Positions 24,601 through 34,461 of a DNA stretch of 64,000 nt are shown here, one piece after another; the stretch's first letter is position 1; every line of letters starts with the position of its first letter. Made by a program: the position numbers and the translations under genes. The notes beneath the pieces are model-generated. The model did not search any database. It was not told the origin of the DNA and was given only the letters and a program-made list of their open reading frames with translations. Source of the stretch: Tipula vernalis (Eukaryota; Arthropoda; Insecta; Diptera; Tipulidae); NCBI GenBank assembly GCA_958295665.1, contig OY282558.1, positions 30,153,045 through 30,217,044 of the forward strand, in the 5' to 3' direction.

Positions 24601-25851
24601 ACAGTGTGACACAAAATTTTTTGGCCATATTTTTGTATTATAAGTTAAATTATTAATTAATAGACTAGAATAACAAACAAAATAAATTTGTTAAAATCTA
24701 CTATACCTATTTTTGCGCGTTTTGTACATTTAAGATATTTAACAAAAACAAAAAATCATTTGAAAATCTTACGTTTTCTGAATATTAATTAAGTTGTCTT
24801 TCTATAATTTTTATATTTTATTTTGTGCAACAATTTTCCTTAAGACTTGAATATAAAATAACGAAAAATACACAAAAACCTAAAAGATTTTGATTTATTG
24901 AAATGAAAAGGACACAAGAAAAATAACAAATTCCAATCTTCCAAAAGACAAATAATAAGAAAATTATATTTGTCACGTAACATGATTTTATTTTATTTTA
25001 TATATTTGCTTTTTCTTTAAGTTTCTTGATTGATTTTTTTTTATTTTTTATTTTTTATTTCGTTCGTATATATTCTTAAATTTTGTTATTTTGTCGTATT
25101 TAAGACTTAATGGCACCAAATTTTGTTATACATTTTTTGATTTGGTTTTTATCAAATTTATATACCTATAACGTATGTGTATATATAAATGTATATATGT
25201 ATGTATACAATTGTATATACTATTATAAGAAGAAAATATCTCATTTGTCTCTTAAGATAAATAATTTGTTTTAAGTTTTAAAACGAAAATTATTTCAATC
25301 AATTTAACGTATATAATTTGATTGGTGGAAATTTTAATTCTTCATTAGTTATGTTATGTTGTGTATATATGTTTTTGTTTGGTTTTCATTCTGTTATGAT
25401 TTTATTCGAACGCGATTTTGTGAACATGATAGAAATATTTTTATTTTTTTGCACTTATATTGTGATATCAAAATTATGGTCCGAAGTGTACGTCAAAATT
25501 TGAGTTATATGTCATGTCCAAAGTTTATAGTCAAAAAAAAAAAAAACAAAAAACAAAAAAAAAAAACACAAGCCATGTCAAAATGAAACCAAACCCTGTC
25601 AAAAGCTACCTAAATTAACTCAGATTTAATGTCATGTGAAGAAATCATTTAAAGCTCAAAAACAGGTGAGCTCAAGAAAATGTAATAAATTAGCAAAGTA
25701 TTGTAATTCCGATTTACTTTGTTTCTTCTCAGTAGGTCTTGATTTTATTTAAAAAAAAATCCTTTGCCTTAAATTGTACGGGCTACTACGTTTTGTATTT
25801 GGCTATCCCTTAAATTTAGGAAATTATCATCATTTCGATCATCGCTTCTTT

Positions 25852-26100
25852 GGGTGCGTCCGAAATGAAAAATGTGCATTTAGCGGAGACACATTAAAAA
25901 AACTACATGCGATGTAAATTTGGTTTGGCCAAATTTTAATTAATTTAATAATTTTATTAAAATTTTGTTTAAAAATTTGCTTTTAAATTCGTATTTCGGG
26001 ACGCACCCTTTGTTTACGTGCTTTAATTTTTAATAATTTGTAAATTATTTTTACAACGCATATACTTTTTTAAATGTGTCTTCGCTAAATGCACATTTTC
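25852..26100. repeat. two overlapping inverted repeats, MITE-like
   Basis: One pair is GGGTGCGTCCGAAAT at 25852-25866 and ATTTCGGGACGCACCC at 25993-26008. A second, longer pair of about 50 bases is 25869-25917 against 26050-26099, sharing AAAATGTGCATTTAGCGGAG and the following CACATT...ACATGCGATGTAAA. The two pairs interlock rather than nest. No coding sequence lies inside. Possibly two MITEs inserted into one another, or one element rearranged. Confidence 0.7.
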
Positions 26101-26680
26101 CAGTTGGTTTTGTTTAATATACAATTAGTTTCTGTTAAAACTGATTTACATTCAAAGATTTTCGCAGATGTAGATGTCAAACCAAAATTTCATTTTCTGT
26201 TTACCCAAATGCGAAATTTATACAAAAAATATCATAAAACATGATAAATGTTTGGTGGCTTTGTATACGTAAGCTTATTATTTGCTGCATTCCATTTAAC
26301 GTGGCAAAGTACACACAAGTACTTCTGACTGCACGCAGCTACTCTTGCTAAATTTTATGAGTAGTGTGCTTTTCGAATTTATGGCGACTTCGTTACCAGA
26401 ATATTTAGTACAACTAATCCAATAATAATGTTTACGAATCATAGCGTTTAAAAACAAAATTTTAATGCAATAATAATGTTTTGTGAGCCTGAGACATTTT
26501 TACAAAAGTGAAACACACGCCCTCTTTTAAGCAAAACCAAATATTTCAGCAATTAGCAGAAACACTGTGTAGTAAATGTAGTGCATATGCCCTAACAGAG
26601 ATGTCACCATATCGACATATTATAGACACATTTGTTTTGATTGCATAAAACAAACAAATGTATATTAACTTGTATTTGAT

Positions 26681-26740
26681 GAGATAGCCGAGGTAGTAAG
26701 GTGATGGAGTGGAGTGAAGAAGGTCTGGAGTTCGAATCTA
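26681..26740 (+). repeat. tRNA-like (SINE head) segment with A and B boxes
   Basis: TAGCCGAGGTAG at 26685-26696 is a near-match to the tRNA A box consensus TRGYNNARNNGG. GTTCGAATC at 26730-26738 is an exact match to the B box GWTCRANNC. The spacing of 33 bases between them is tRNA-like. A reverse-complement copy lies at about 26855-26920, with its B box as GAATCGAAC at 26857-26865. No convincing cloverleaf or anticodon arm is visible, so this is a SINE-like or decayed tRNA-derived sequence, not a tRNA gene. Confidence 0.5.
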
Positions 26741-27321
26741 AGCAAAGCTAACAAAAAGATTGGTTTTTAGTTGAAAAATTTTGAATTGGGGATAATCCGA
26801 GAAAAATTTGGTAAAATTCGTGGAAATAAAAAAAAAAATTAAGCCGGAAGTTTGAAGAATCGAACTCCAAACCTTTCGAACACTACTCCTTCATCTTACC
26901 ACCCAACCACTCATCTCTATATAATTTCTACTCAGTTTTTTGTTTAAATACTGTGATAGATTCGGACTTGACGAAAAATCGCATACAAATTTTTGTTATT
27001 TTACCAGGCGAAGAGAATTTAAAAAACAACATAATTGTCAGCAACATGACATTATTTTGTATCAAAGCGTGCCACTTCAAGTTATGTGACACTTGAACAT
27101 ACAAAATAAAGTCATATTGCTGACAATTCTACCTTCTTGTAATTTCTGTTCGCCTGTTAAAATGACAAAATTTTTTTGCGATTATTGATGAAAAACAAAA
27201 AATTTTTTTTTTTAAATTTCTGCTTACCTGGTAATAAAAATTAACCTTTTTAAAATTAAAAAGGCAATCAATAAAGCAACCACCCAAATAGAAAATTTGG
27301 AGATTTTTACAACAAAAAAAA

Positions 27322-27425
27322 ATTCTTCAGGTGCGGGGATCGAACTCGAGAGCTCTATGCTTTTAAGCTGCTCTCTTATGGTAAGAGTTCGATCCTCGCG
27401 GCTGAAGGATTTCTTTTACCATGTA
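27322..27425. repeat. hairpin with tRNA-like B box in both arms
   Basis: TTCAGGTGCGGGGATCGAACTC on the left is matched, in inverted form, by GAGTTCGATCCTCGCGGCTGAA on the right, with a loop of about 45 bases. Both arms contain GTTCGATCC-type B boxes facing each other. A convincing tRNA fold is not seen. It may be an inverted dimer of tRNA 3' halves. Confidence 0.5.
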
Positions 27426-27535
27426 CTCCCAAGTGCTTATTTGTACTTTGCCACGTCAAATGGAACGCAGCAATTGCAAGAAAAGCAGACGATGATTTTT
27501 GGGTTTGTTTCTCGGGTATCAATTGATTTTTTTAA

Positions 27536-30404
27536 CCTTCGCATGGGCAGCAAATTTTTTCTGCGCCCATGGGCAGGATTTACATATGTAAAGATATATT
27601 TTTCTGTGTATTTTGTACGGAAATTTTTTAATTTTTTTGGTTTTTTTATATAAAATGCATATTTTAATACGTATAGGTAAATATGCTATTCAGTTTTGAT
27701 TTATTATATGTAACCAGATGTTGTTTTTAATTATTACATGCTAAAAAAATAACAAAATCTAAACAATAACTGTTTTTAATTTTTTTTTTATAACAATACC
27801 GAGAAAATAACTGTATTCTAGTGATTTTTCTCATTTGTCGTTAATGTTTTGTTCAGTTTAGTGTTGATATTTGAAGAATTAACTAGGTACAGTGTATTTT
27901 TATTATATTCCCGAATATTTTTACTAGAACAAATAGAATGAGCGATTTTAAGTGTTTGACTGCCTCCCAGATGTCTAGGTAAGTGATTAATATAATTATT
28001 GTTTTGATAATTGCAAATTCATCATTTTATTTATATTTGATATCAATTATTTTATTGTTTAGATTAAGCCTTGAAGAACGTCAGGCTTATTTACGCCAGG
28101 TTATCGACATCGAAATAAACGATGAGGAAAGGAGCCAGATGGAGGACGGTGGTAGAAACAATGATGATGAAAATTGGTTGACGGGCCCAGATGACTGTGA
28201 ATCAGATACATCCTGAAATTGAGGAGGCCGAAGTTGAAATTGGTGATGGTGGTGATAGCGATAACGATAGTCATAGCGATAATGAAAGTGACAGTGAGGC
28301 AGAGCAAACGAATGAATACGGGCAAGACGAAATACCTGGAGGATACTTTACTGGAAAAGATGGCACACGATGGCAAAAGCAAGCACCGCCACTTCAACGT
28401 ATTAGACAGCAAAACGTGTTTCGTGACAACCGATTTAAAGGACCCAATCCTGTAACAAAAAATCTGAGCGATGTGGAAATATTCTGCACAATCTTAGATT
28501 GTTCAATTACCTCTGCGATATGCCGTCATACAAATCGAAAGGCAGAGTCTAATTTTAAAAATTATAATGAAAAATACCCGGATAAGACGAAACAACTATG
28601 GCGAAAATTGGACGAAGGGGAACTGTTGGCATATTTCGGGATCCTTTTATGCATGGGAAGCCAACGGTCGAATTACGAACGTTTAGACTATTTGTGGAGA
28701 AAAAATGCTTACCCTCTTTTTAGAGCAACAATGTCGGCTAAAAGATTTCGGAATATACCTGGTTCATTCGGTTTGACCAACAAACTACTAGAGCAGATCG
28801 AATGGCGTCGGATAAAGCCGCTCCGATTAGTGAGATATTCGAAATGATCAATGCCAACCTGCGTCGGAGCTATCGGCCCTATGAAAATATTACCGTTGAT
28901 GAACAATTATATCCCTTTCGAGGTCATACAAAGTTCACCCAATATATACCATCGAAACCTGCAAAATATGGTATAAAATTATGGTGGGCTTGTGACTCAA
29001 AAAGTACTTATCCGTTGACAGGTCAAATTTATACTGGCAAAGTTGGAAATACCAGGGACATAAACCAGGGAGAGAGGGTTGTCAAGGATTTAGTTGGATA
29101 CTATAAAAATACAGGAAGGAATATCACAACGGATAATTTTTTTACCACTGTATCATTAGCCGACACGCTGCTAAGTTGGAAGCTGTCGATGGTAGGAACC
29201 ATGAAAAAAAATAAGACATGCCTGCCACCTGAATTTAAGGCTTCGTCATGACGAGAAGTTTTGTCATCTAATTTCAGCTTTGGTGAAAGTAAAACAATTT
29301 GTTCCTATGTTCCTAAAAAGAACAAGGCAGTAGTTTTGCTCTCTACCATGCATTTTGATGATAAAGTTAGTGAAATAAAAAATAAACCCGAAATTATACT
29401 ATTTTATAATGCAACAAAAGGAGGTGTCGACACAATGGATAAGATGTTAGCCCAGTACACAACAAAACGAATGACAAAACGTTGGCCGCTGGCCTTATTT
29501 TATTCAGTTTTTTGGATATAGCAGCTCTTGCGTCATACATAATATATGCTGAAAATAATCCATCATATGTTACGGCAAAAACAGGTAGTTATTATAATTT
29601 TTTTGATTTTGTTTACTACTTATTATAATAATTGCTATCGTAACTTTTACTATATTTAGGTCGACGTCGGGAATTTATCCAGGTATTAGCAGAGAATTTA
29701 TGCCGTCCAGTGATAAGAAAAAGAGCACAAAACCCCCGAACGACCGCCTACTTTCCGACTAAAATTGCAATTGAATGTACATATGCTGGGATGTAGTATT
29801 GAAAGTTTGAGGCATCCCAATACAGATGAATTTGTGGCGGACGAAGATGATCGAGGTCATTCAAAAATAAAAGGAAACTGCTTCATCTGCTATCACGAAG
29901 CAAATAAAAGAAAACGGGTGACCAGAAAGATTTGTGTAGAATGTAGGAAACCAGTCTGCCTTCAGCATAGTCTCACACAAACAAAATGTGAAACTTGCAA
30001 CAAAAAATAATTTTTAGGATGCCTTTTTTATATATGTATAACTCTTGAAATAAAGAAAATTTTGAAAATATGAAATATTTGTCTTTACTTACTCTTATAA
30101 ATAATCCTACATTTGCACTTCCAATTCAGATCACTAAAAAAACTTTCATAAATTTTCATATATAAGGCAAGAAAACAAATTTCTTTACAAATGTAAATCC
30201 TGCCCAATTGATCCAAAAAAACTTCGACTTACTCTAAAAACTGTGAAAAAACAAAAAAATTATAATGCTTTTTTGCATTTTCCAATCAAACTCAAAAAAT
30301 TAGACACTGACTAACAAGTTTTTCCAGGTAGAATAAAATGCGACGAAATTATTCAAAACGGAAAATTGAGATCTTTACATTTGTAAATCCTGCCCATGCG
30401 AAGG
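27536..30404 (+). mobile_element. full-length piggyBac element, mutated
   Basis: The 2869-bp element is flanked by TTAA on both sides (27532-27535 and 30405-30408). Its ends are CCTTCGCATGGGCAG and the exact reverse complement. A subterminal unit, GGCAGGATTTACATATGTAA, lies at about 27572-27591 on the left, adjoins the terminus on the right (30371-30395) and recurs inverted-with-the-right-end at 30183-30207. This asymmetric spacing is typical of piggyBac. The transposase inside is interrupted by several mutations, so the copy is not autonomous, though its ends look mobilisable. Confidence 0.93.
27938..30010 (+). pseudogene. piggyBac transposase pseudogene with two introns
   Basis: Translation would begin MSDFKCLTASQMSR at 27938. 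A canonical GT-AG intron (27979-28062, 84 bases) then joins in frame to LSLEERQAY. A second intron (29585-29659, 75 bases) leads into the RRREF block. An acidic N-terminus is followed by the catalytic Asp blocks ITVDEQLYPFRG, ITTDNFFTT and GGVDTMDKM, then KRWPLALFYS. The C-terminal cysteine domain (CFICYHEA, CVECRKPVCLQH, CETC) ends at 30010. All three Asp residues are kept. The frame breaks near 28200, near 28800, at a TGA at 29249-29251, near 29510 and near 29770. In the family this enzyme excises and pastes at TTAA without footprints; this copy cannot make it. Confidence 0.9.
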
Positions 30405-30651
30405 TTAAGCAGATGATTAATTTTTTTTTTCTTTTTGCCTGTATAGTTTTCTCTATGTTGTGTTTGTTAGTTGTACGAAATAGCCTTCCTACCGATGGCC
30501 TTTTGCCTTATTGAAAAGGGATCTCAATATTTCAACAGCAGAAAGAGCACAAAATCTTCAAACGGAATTTCGGTTTTGCAATATTCCCAGAGCAAATCAG
30601 GACAACGACAGCACATTTTGAAAAATTTAATTTCATTTTAGTCAATAAACT

Positions 30652-31124
30652 ATGAGACCTATTATAATTCAAGAGTCGATTGACAATTGATACGACTCTG
30701 TATTCCGTTTTCGTCTTTTCGTTTGATAATGCAAGAAGGCTGGGTCTGGAGGCTAATGACTTCTGCAGAAGCTGCTTGGACGAAGAGGAGGAAGAGACGT
30801 TGGTCCACTTCCTTTGCTCGTGTCCAGCATTGGCTCTCAGAAGGCACAAACACTTAGGTAAGTTCAGGATGGACTGCCTCTCGGATCTCGAAAACATTAA
30901 AGTGCGGGACGTCTTACGCTACATAAGTAGCTCGAAATGGTTCCAATAGGGGTAAAAGGAGATACATCCTGTGGTATCACAATGGACCGTCACCGGTCTA
31001 AGTGTGCGTAAGCAGCCACTCCAACCTAACCTAACCTAACCTTGATAAAAACAATACGAAAAAGGAAAATGCAACACAGAGTCGTGTCGATTGTGGATCG
31101 ACTCGATAATCATAATAGGAGTGA
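30652..31124. mobile_element. palindromic MITE, split by a retrotransposon insert
   Basis: Two arms of about 75 bases that are inverted copies of each other (CCTATTAT.ATT..AGAGTCGA to CGTTTGATA) make an almost perfect palindrome. The centre is interrupted by 313 bases of a non-LTR element (30729-31041). The unit TTGATA occurs on both sides of the insert (30723-30728 and 31042-31047), fitting a target-site duplication. An uninterrupted copy of the same MITE is at 63395-63545 and confirms the empty-site structure. Confidence 0.8.
30729..31041 (+). pseudogene. 3' end of an I/R1-like non-LTR retrotransposon
   Basis: The frame is open to the stop at 30947-30949 and encodes the C-terminal cysteine segment: FCRSCLDEEEEETLVHFLC, then CPALALRRHKHLG, ending SSSKWFQ. 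A 3' untranslated part with GGTATCACAATGGACCGTC follows, then a tail of CCTAA-type repeats (31024-31041). Only the last 73 residues or so and the tail are present, so it is a typical 5'-truncated insertion. It landed inside the palindromic MITE with a 6-base duplication, TTGATA. Its coding end is cleaner than that of the related minus-strand relic at 20221, so it is probably younger. Confidence 0.85.
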
Positions 31125-31889
31125 ATATTTTTATTTGAAGAAATTGTTTATTACAACATAGTTTGACAAACGGAACGGATACAAGAGCGGATTTAGGGTT
31201 AAAAATCTAATCGACTGATTGGCTGAAAACAATTTTGTTATTCCCCTTTTATTGCAAAATATCTGACATCTGGTGGATGATTTTAAAAATTGAGCCAAAA
31301 GGGGTCAAACATTTTAATAAATACAATAAAATACAATAATTTTATTGGTGATATCGTTTTCGTTTTTATTGACAGTATAAAAGTGATCACATAAGAGGTT
31401 GCAATTGCAATACTTAGGTATTGTGATAAATTAACCCAAACGGCCTTAATTTAAATTTTAGGTTATGGCTATAAATTATAAAGAAATGAACATAACTTAA
31501 CGATAATGTTAATATTACAGTTAGAGGTTTAGATTTCCCCCCCCCCCCTCCTCCTTAAAATTGTCAAGAAACCAAGAATTTTGTTTCCTGACGAATTTCA
31601 TTTTGTTTTAAAATTTTTGTATGTCGAGAATTGTCGGCATTTATGCTCTTTAATAATTCATAATATCAAATTATGATTCTTAGTTTTCAATTTTGTTAGT
31701 TTTTGTTAGGTCGTTTTATACTTAATCTTTTTAATTTATTTAACGAAACGCACCAATGCGAGCAATTGCAGAAGATTCAAAGAAGGATGTTTATGGTACC
31801 ATTAAAACTTATAATGGTTCTGGGGATTTCGAAACTGGCTCCAGAAACGGTGAAGTAGGATTAAGGGTGACCTCTTTTTGATCGCCACG

Positions 31890-32373
31890 AAAATAAATGG
31901 GAGCCATCAAATTGCGCAGAGTTTGTCGGTCAGGTTTATTAGATGTTGGCAGTGTAAATTGTTTCTAAACAAAATTTAAAATGAAGCATTCATTCCGCAA
32001 AACAACACCTATCCAAATCGCTGGTGATTTAGAAAAGTCCTCTGTAGCGACGAATCGAAGTTTAATTTCTTTGAGTTGGAAAGGTACACTATTAAGACCA
32101 TAAAGCATGCAGGTTTGAACAATATGACTTGAAAGCATTTCCTGGCGGGGCTTTGGGACAATATTTAGAATTGATAATCGAATGGGCCAACACTTGTACA
32201 AAGATATTATGAAAAATGTGATGCAGCTTTATTCTTTTGAAAACATGCCAGTTTCATTTATTTCCCAACAGATCAACGATCCTAAATACACTGTAAATTT
32301 AGTGAAGCGTTGGTTTACGGATCAAAAAATTGATGCTTTAGGCGCCATGTCTCCGACCTTAACCATATCGAGA
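31890..32373 (+). pseudogene. Tc1-like (DD34E type) transposase remnant
   Basis: Pieces in changing frames match Tc1 transposases in order: HQIAQSLSVR (helix-turn-helix part), then KVLCSDESKFN with the first catalytic Asp (32031-32066), then RYTIKTIKHAG. MGQHLYKDIMKN then follows, and finally ISQQINDPKYTVNLVKRWF with TDQKIDAL (about 32259-32340). In the QQDND block the catalytic Asp is replaced by Ile (QQIND). Several frameshifts and stops are present. The SPDLNPIE block after it is only faintly visible. No inverted repeats were found. Confidence 0.75.
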
Positions 32374-32575
32374 TAACTTAAGAACAGAAGTTGAGTAAGG
32401 AACAAGAGTGTTCTGTCATATGAAACAAATTTAGAAAAGCATTCCAGGGGCCGCATTCTTGAAATTCACTCGACAAAAGTCATCGGAATTTTTCTCAATA
32501 ATTTAAAATTTAAATTGCTATGTATATTAAAGTTACAGGTGACTTTTTTCCCACTAACGGAACATGAAAATTATA

Positions 32576-32595
32576 CCCCCCCCCCCCCCCCCCCC
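32576..32595. repeat. poly-C run of 20
   Basis: Twenty consecutive C residues follow AAATTATA. A shorter C tract with a CTCCTCC end is at about 31538-31556, and a G run at about 34013-34026. Such runs are rare in this AT-rich sequence. Confidence 0.9.
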
Positions 32596-34273
32596 AATTC
32601 ACTGACCCTGGGCAATTTCCAAGTTTGCCCAGGCGGTAATCCGCCCTTAGAACAGATTGATTTCAATTTTTTTTAGAAAACTCTAGCAACGATACGCGTT
32701 AGCGCCGGCATGTTTTCAACTCTACGAAAAATAAACTGATTTGAATTCGTTACACGGATAAATATGGTATGTAGGATGTTCTGTAGTAGGATGTTCTAAT
32801 CATCACCATTTTCGATGTTCGGTAGGGTTTATATCTCTTTTACAAGAATGCAATTGTATGCTAGGTTAGATAAGTCTTAATCTATTCTACATTTTGGTAT
32901 TCTAAATTTTATCTCTATATTACTGTGATCCCCTCATTCCAACTTGTGAAATTAATATCTCTTATGGAAATCGTTTCCCAGAATTCGTTCTCCCATGAAA
33001 ATTCGTTTCAGTATGACTACCCTACATATTTGTGGGCCATTTCAAAGTATGAAATGCCTTCCGACAAAGATATTTCTTAAGCATATTCTATTTGAAGCCA
33101 TTTGAATTTAAGAAGAGAAGTTAATGGTTTGGTAATTAAACTTTGTATGAATGATCTCTCCCAAACGTGGAAGACAACAAAAATTACAAAACTGCGTGAA
33201 TTGAAATTCGCGTTGCTCGCGGTACCTATGCGTTGTACCGTATTCCGTCTGCATCTCTAACAACTTTTCATGAAATAAAATACGATAATGTGTCTCTTAT
33301 ATGTATATGTATGTGTATATTGTATTATTTTAGGGAAAGTCTATGAATTTAAGTCGTGATTAACATAAATAAAAATTCCACCACAAATTCTAATATAGAC
33401 AGATAGAGGTACTTTCTCACAAATCATGGATCCATATTATGTGGAGTATTTTAAATTACTCGTACGTAAATATTTAGAGCACAACTAAAACAAAAAAAAA
33501 ACTCCAATCTTTTTTATGTGTGCGCGGCTTAAATACAGGTAAACCCTTCACTCGCTTTAAAACAATTTCCAAAATTATTTGCTTCAATAACTTTTCAATT
33601 AAAATCGATTATTCCATCGTCGAACCCATATCACATTCACACAATATCTATTTAAGTTGTATAAGTGACAATCATTTGTGTGGCGCGCAAAAAACTTTAA
33701 ATTTACTACATAGAACACCATCTTCAGAATAACTGTACAACATGCTTGATCTTTAGTAAACCCATAGACAAAAAAAAAAATTGGATTTATAAAACATTTC
33801 TTCTATTTTCGGGTCTCATTTCAAAAAATTTCGTTTCTGTTAAACAATTCGATTTGCAATTATTACTCAATCTATTTTCTCGGAGCTCAGCTCAAAAAGG
33901 CACAACGAATTGTTTATAACATTTTCAAGTTTGTTTTTTTGAAAATCGAAAACCATTATTCATAAATTATTTCTACATAATAAATAATAGTGAATTTAGT
34001 TTTTTTTTCGGGAGGAGGGGGGGGGGATCTTAGATACTTGTATAATTCTTTGAAAAAAATCAATCAACCATTCAACTGTATCGAATTGGGGATTTTTCGC
34101 GTTCGAGTGATATTGCAAATTTCTATAAACACACATGCTTCAAACAATATATATATATTCTTGTGAAAGATTCTTAGTTAAATTAATTGACCTCTTTAAG
34201 ATGGAGAGTACGCGTAATTTTATCCGTTTATAAATGAATATTAACGAAATTTTTCATTTTTTTAATTTTCTAG

Positions 34274-34461
34274 GTGATAATGGTCGAGTGGAATATAAGA
34301 TAACCGCAGGAGATGATAATAATGATTATGAAATTGTACAAAATGGTACTATACTGACGAAACGACTGCTTGATCGTGAAACAAAAAGTACTTACAATTT
34401 AATTGTGACGGCTACAGATTCTGCCAAGGAGCCGGAAAAGAAATTATCTTCGACAGTGCAG
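34274..34461 (+). CDS. ft: fat cadherin, internal exon
   Basis: This short exon of two bases plus 62 codons starts by completing the glycine codon split with the exon ending at 16321. It carries DNGRVEYKITAGDD and then LLDRETKSTY (LDRE at residues 32-35) and ends SSTVQ at phase 0. The acceptor is TTTTCTAG and the donor CAG/GTAAGA. Joined to 35964 it gives STVQ-VTIVLKDVND, a normal run into the next linker. As I recall it, Drosophila Fat carries a low-complexity insertion in this repeat between the TARD block and LSSTV; here the repeat is compact (ATDSAKEPEKKLSST). The exon lies inside a surface ectodomain repeat. Confidence 0.9.

Larger units (their letters stand above)
26282..27472. repeat. 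composite palindromic repeat cluster
   Basis: The outer arms 26282-26324 and 27427-27472 are inverted copies sharing ACGTGGCAAAGTACA. Inside sit three further foldbacks: 26676-26931, about 26968-27185 (sharing AATTGTCAGCAA and a GCCTGGTAAAAT-type block that recurs at 27206-27240) and 27322-27425. The first and third carry tRNA-like B boxes on both strands. The piggyBac element begins only 60 bases beyond the right arm. No transposase is present, and no target duplication is obvious. Confidence 0.65.
16322..34273 (+). other. ft: fat intron of 18.0 kb carrying many transposons
   Basis: Starts GTAAGAAAT and ends TTTTCTAG before 34274. It contains the BEL/Pao, R1/I-like, inverted-repeat, piggyBac, MITE and Tc1 remnants listed separately. 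Stretches 16330-17940, 19040-20210, 21650-25850 and 32400-34270 show AT-rich sequence, an ATG trinucleotide run near 17314-17333, homopolymers and C/G runs, but no gene I can support. Confidence 0.8.

Noticed and set aside
26681..26930. tRNA gene
   Set aside because: A and B boxes are present, but no acceptor stem, anticodon arm or full cloverleaf can be drawn; an inverted partner shows it is a repeat.
27297..27653. 118-codon plus-strand frame
   Set aside because: It runs through a hairpin repeat and across the piggyBac boundary, so it is a chance frame.
28101..28412. 103-codon minus-strand frame
   Set aside because: Antisense to the acidic N-terminus of the piggyBac transposase.
30532..30897. 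121-codon minus-strand frame
   Set aside because: Lies antisense across the MITE arm and the retrotransposon tail, whose plus-strand reading is clearly the real one.
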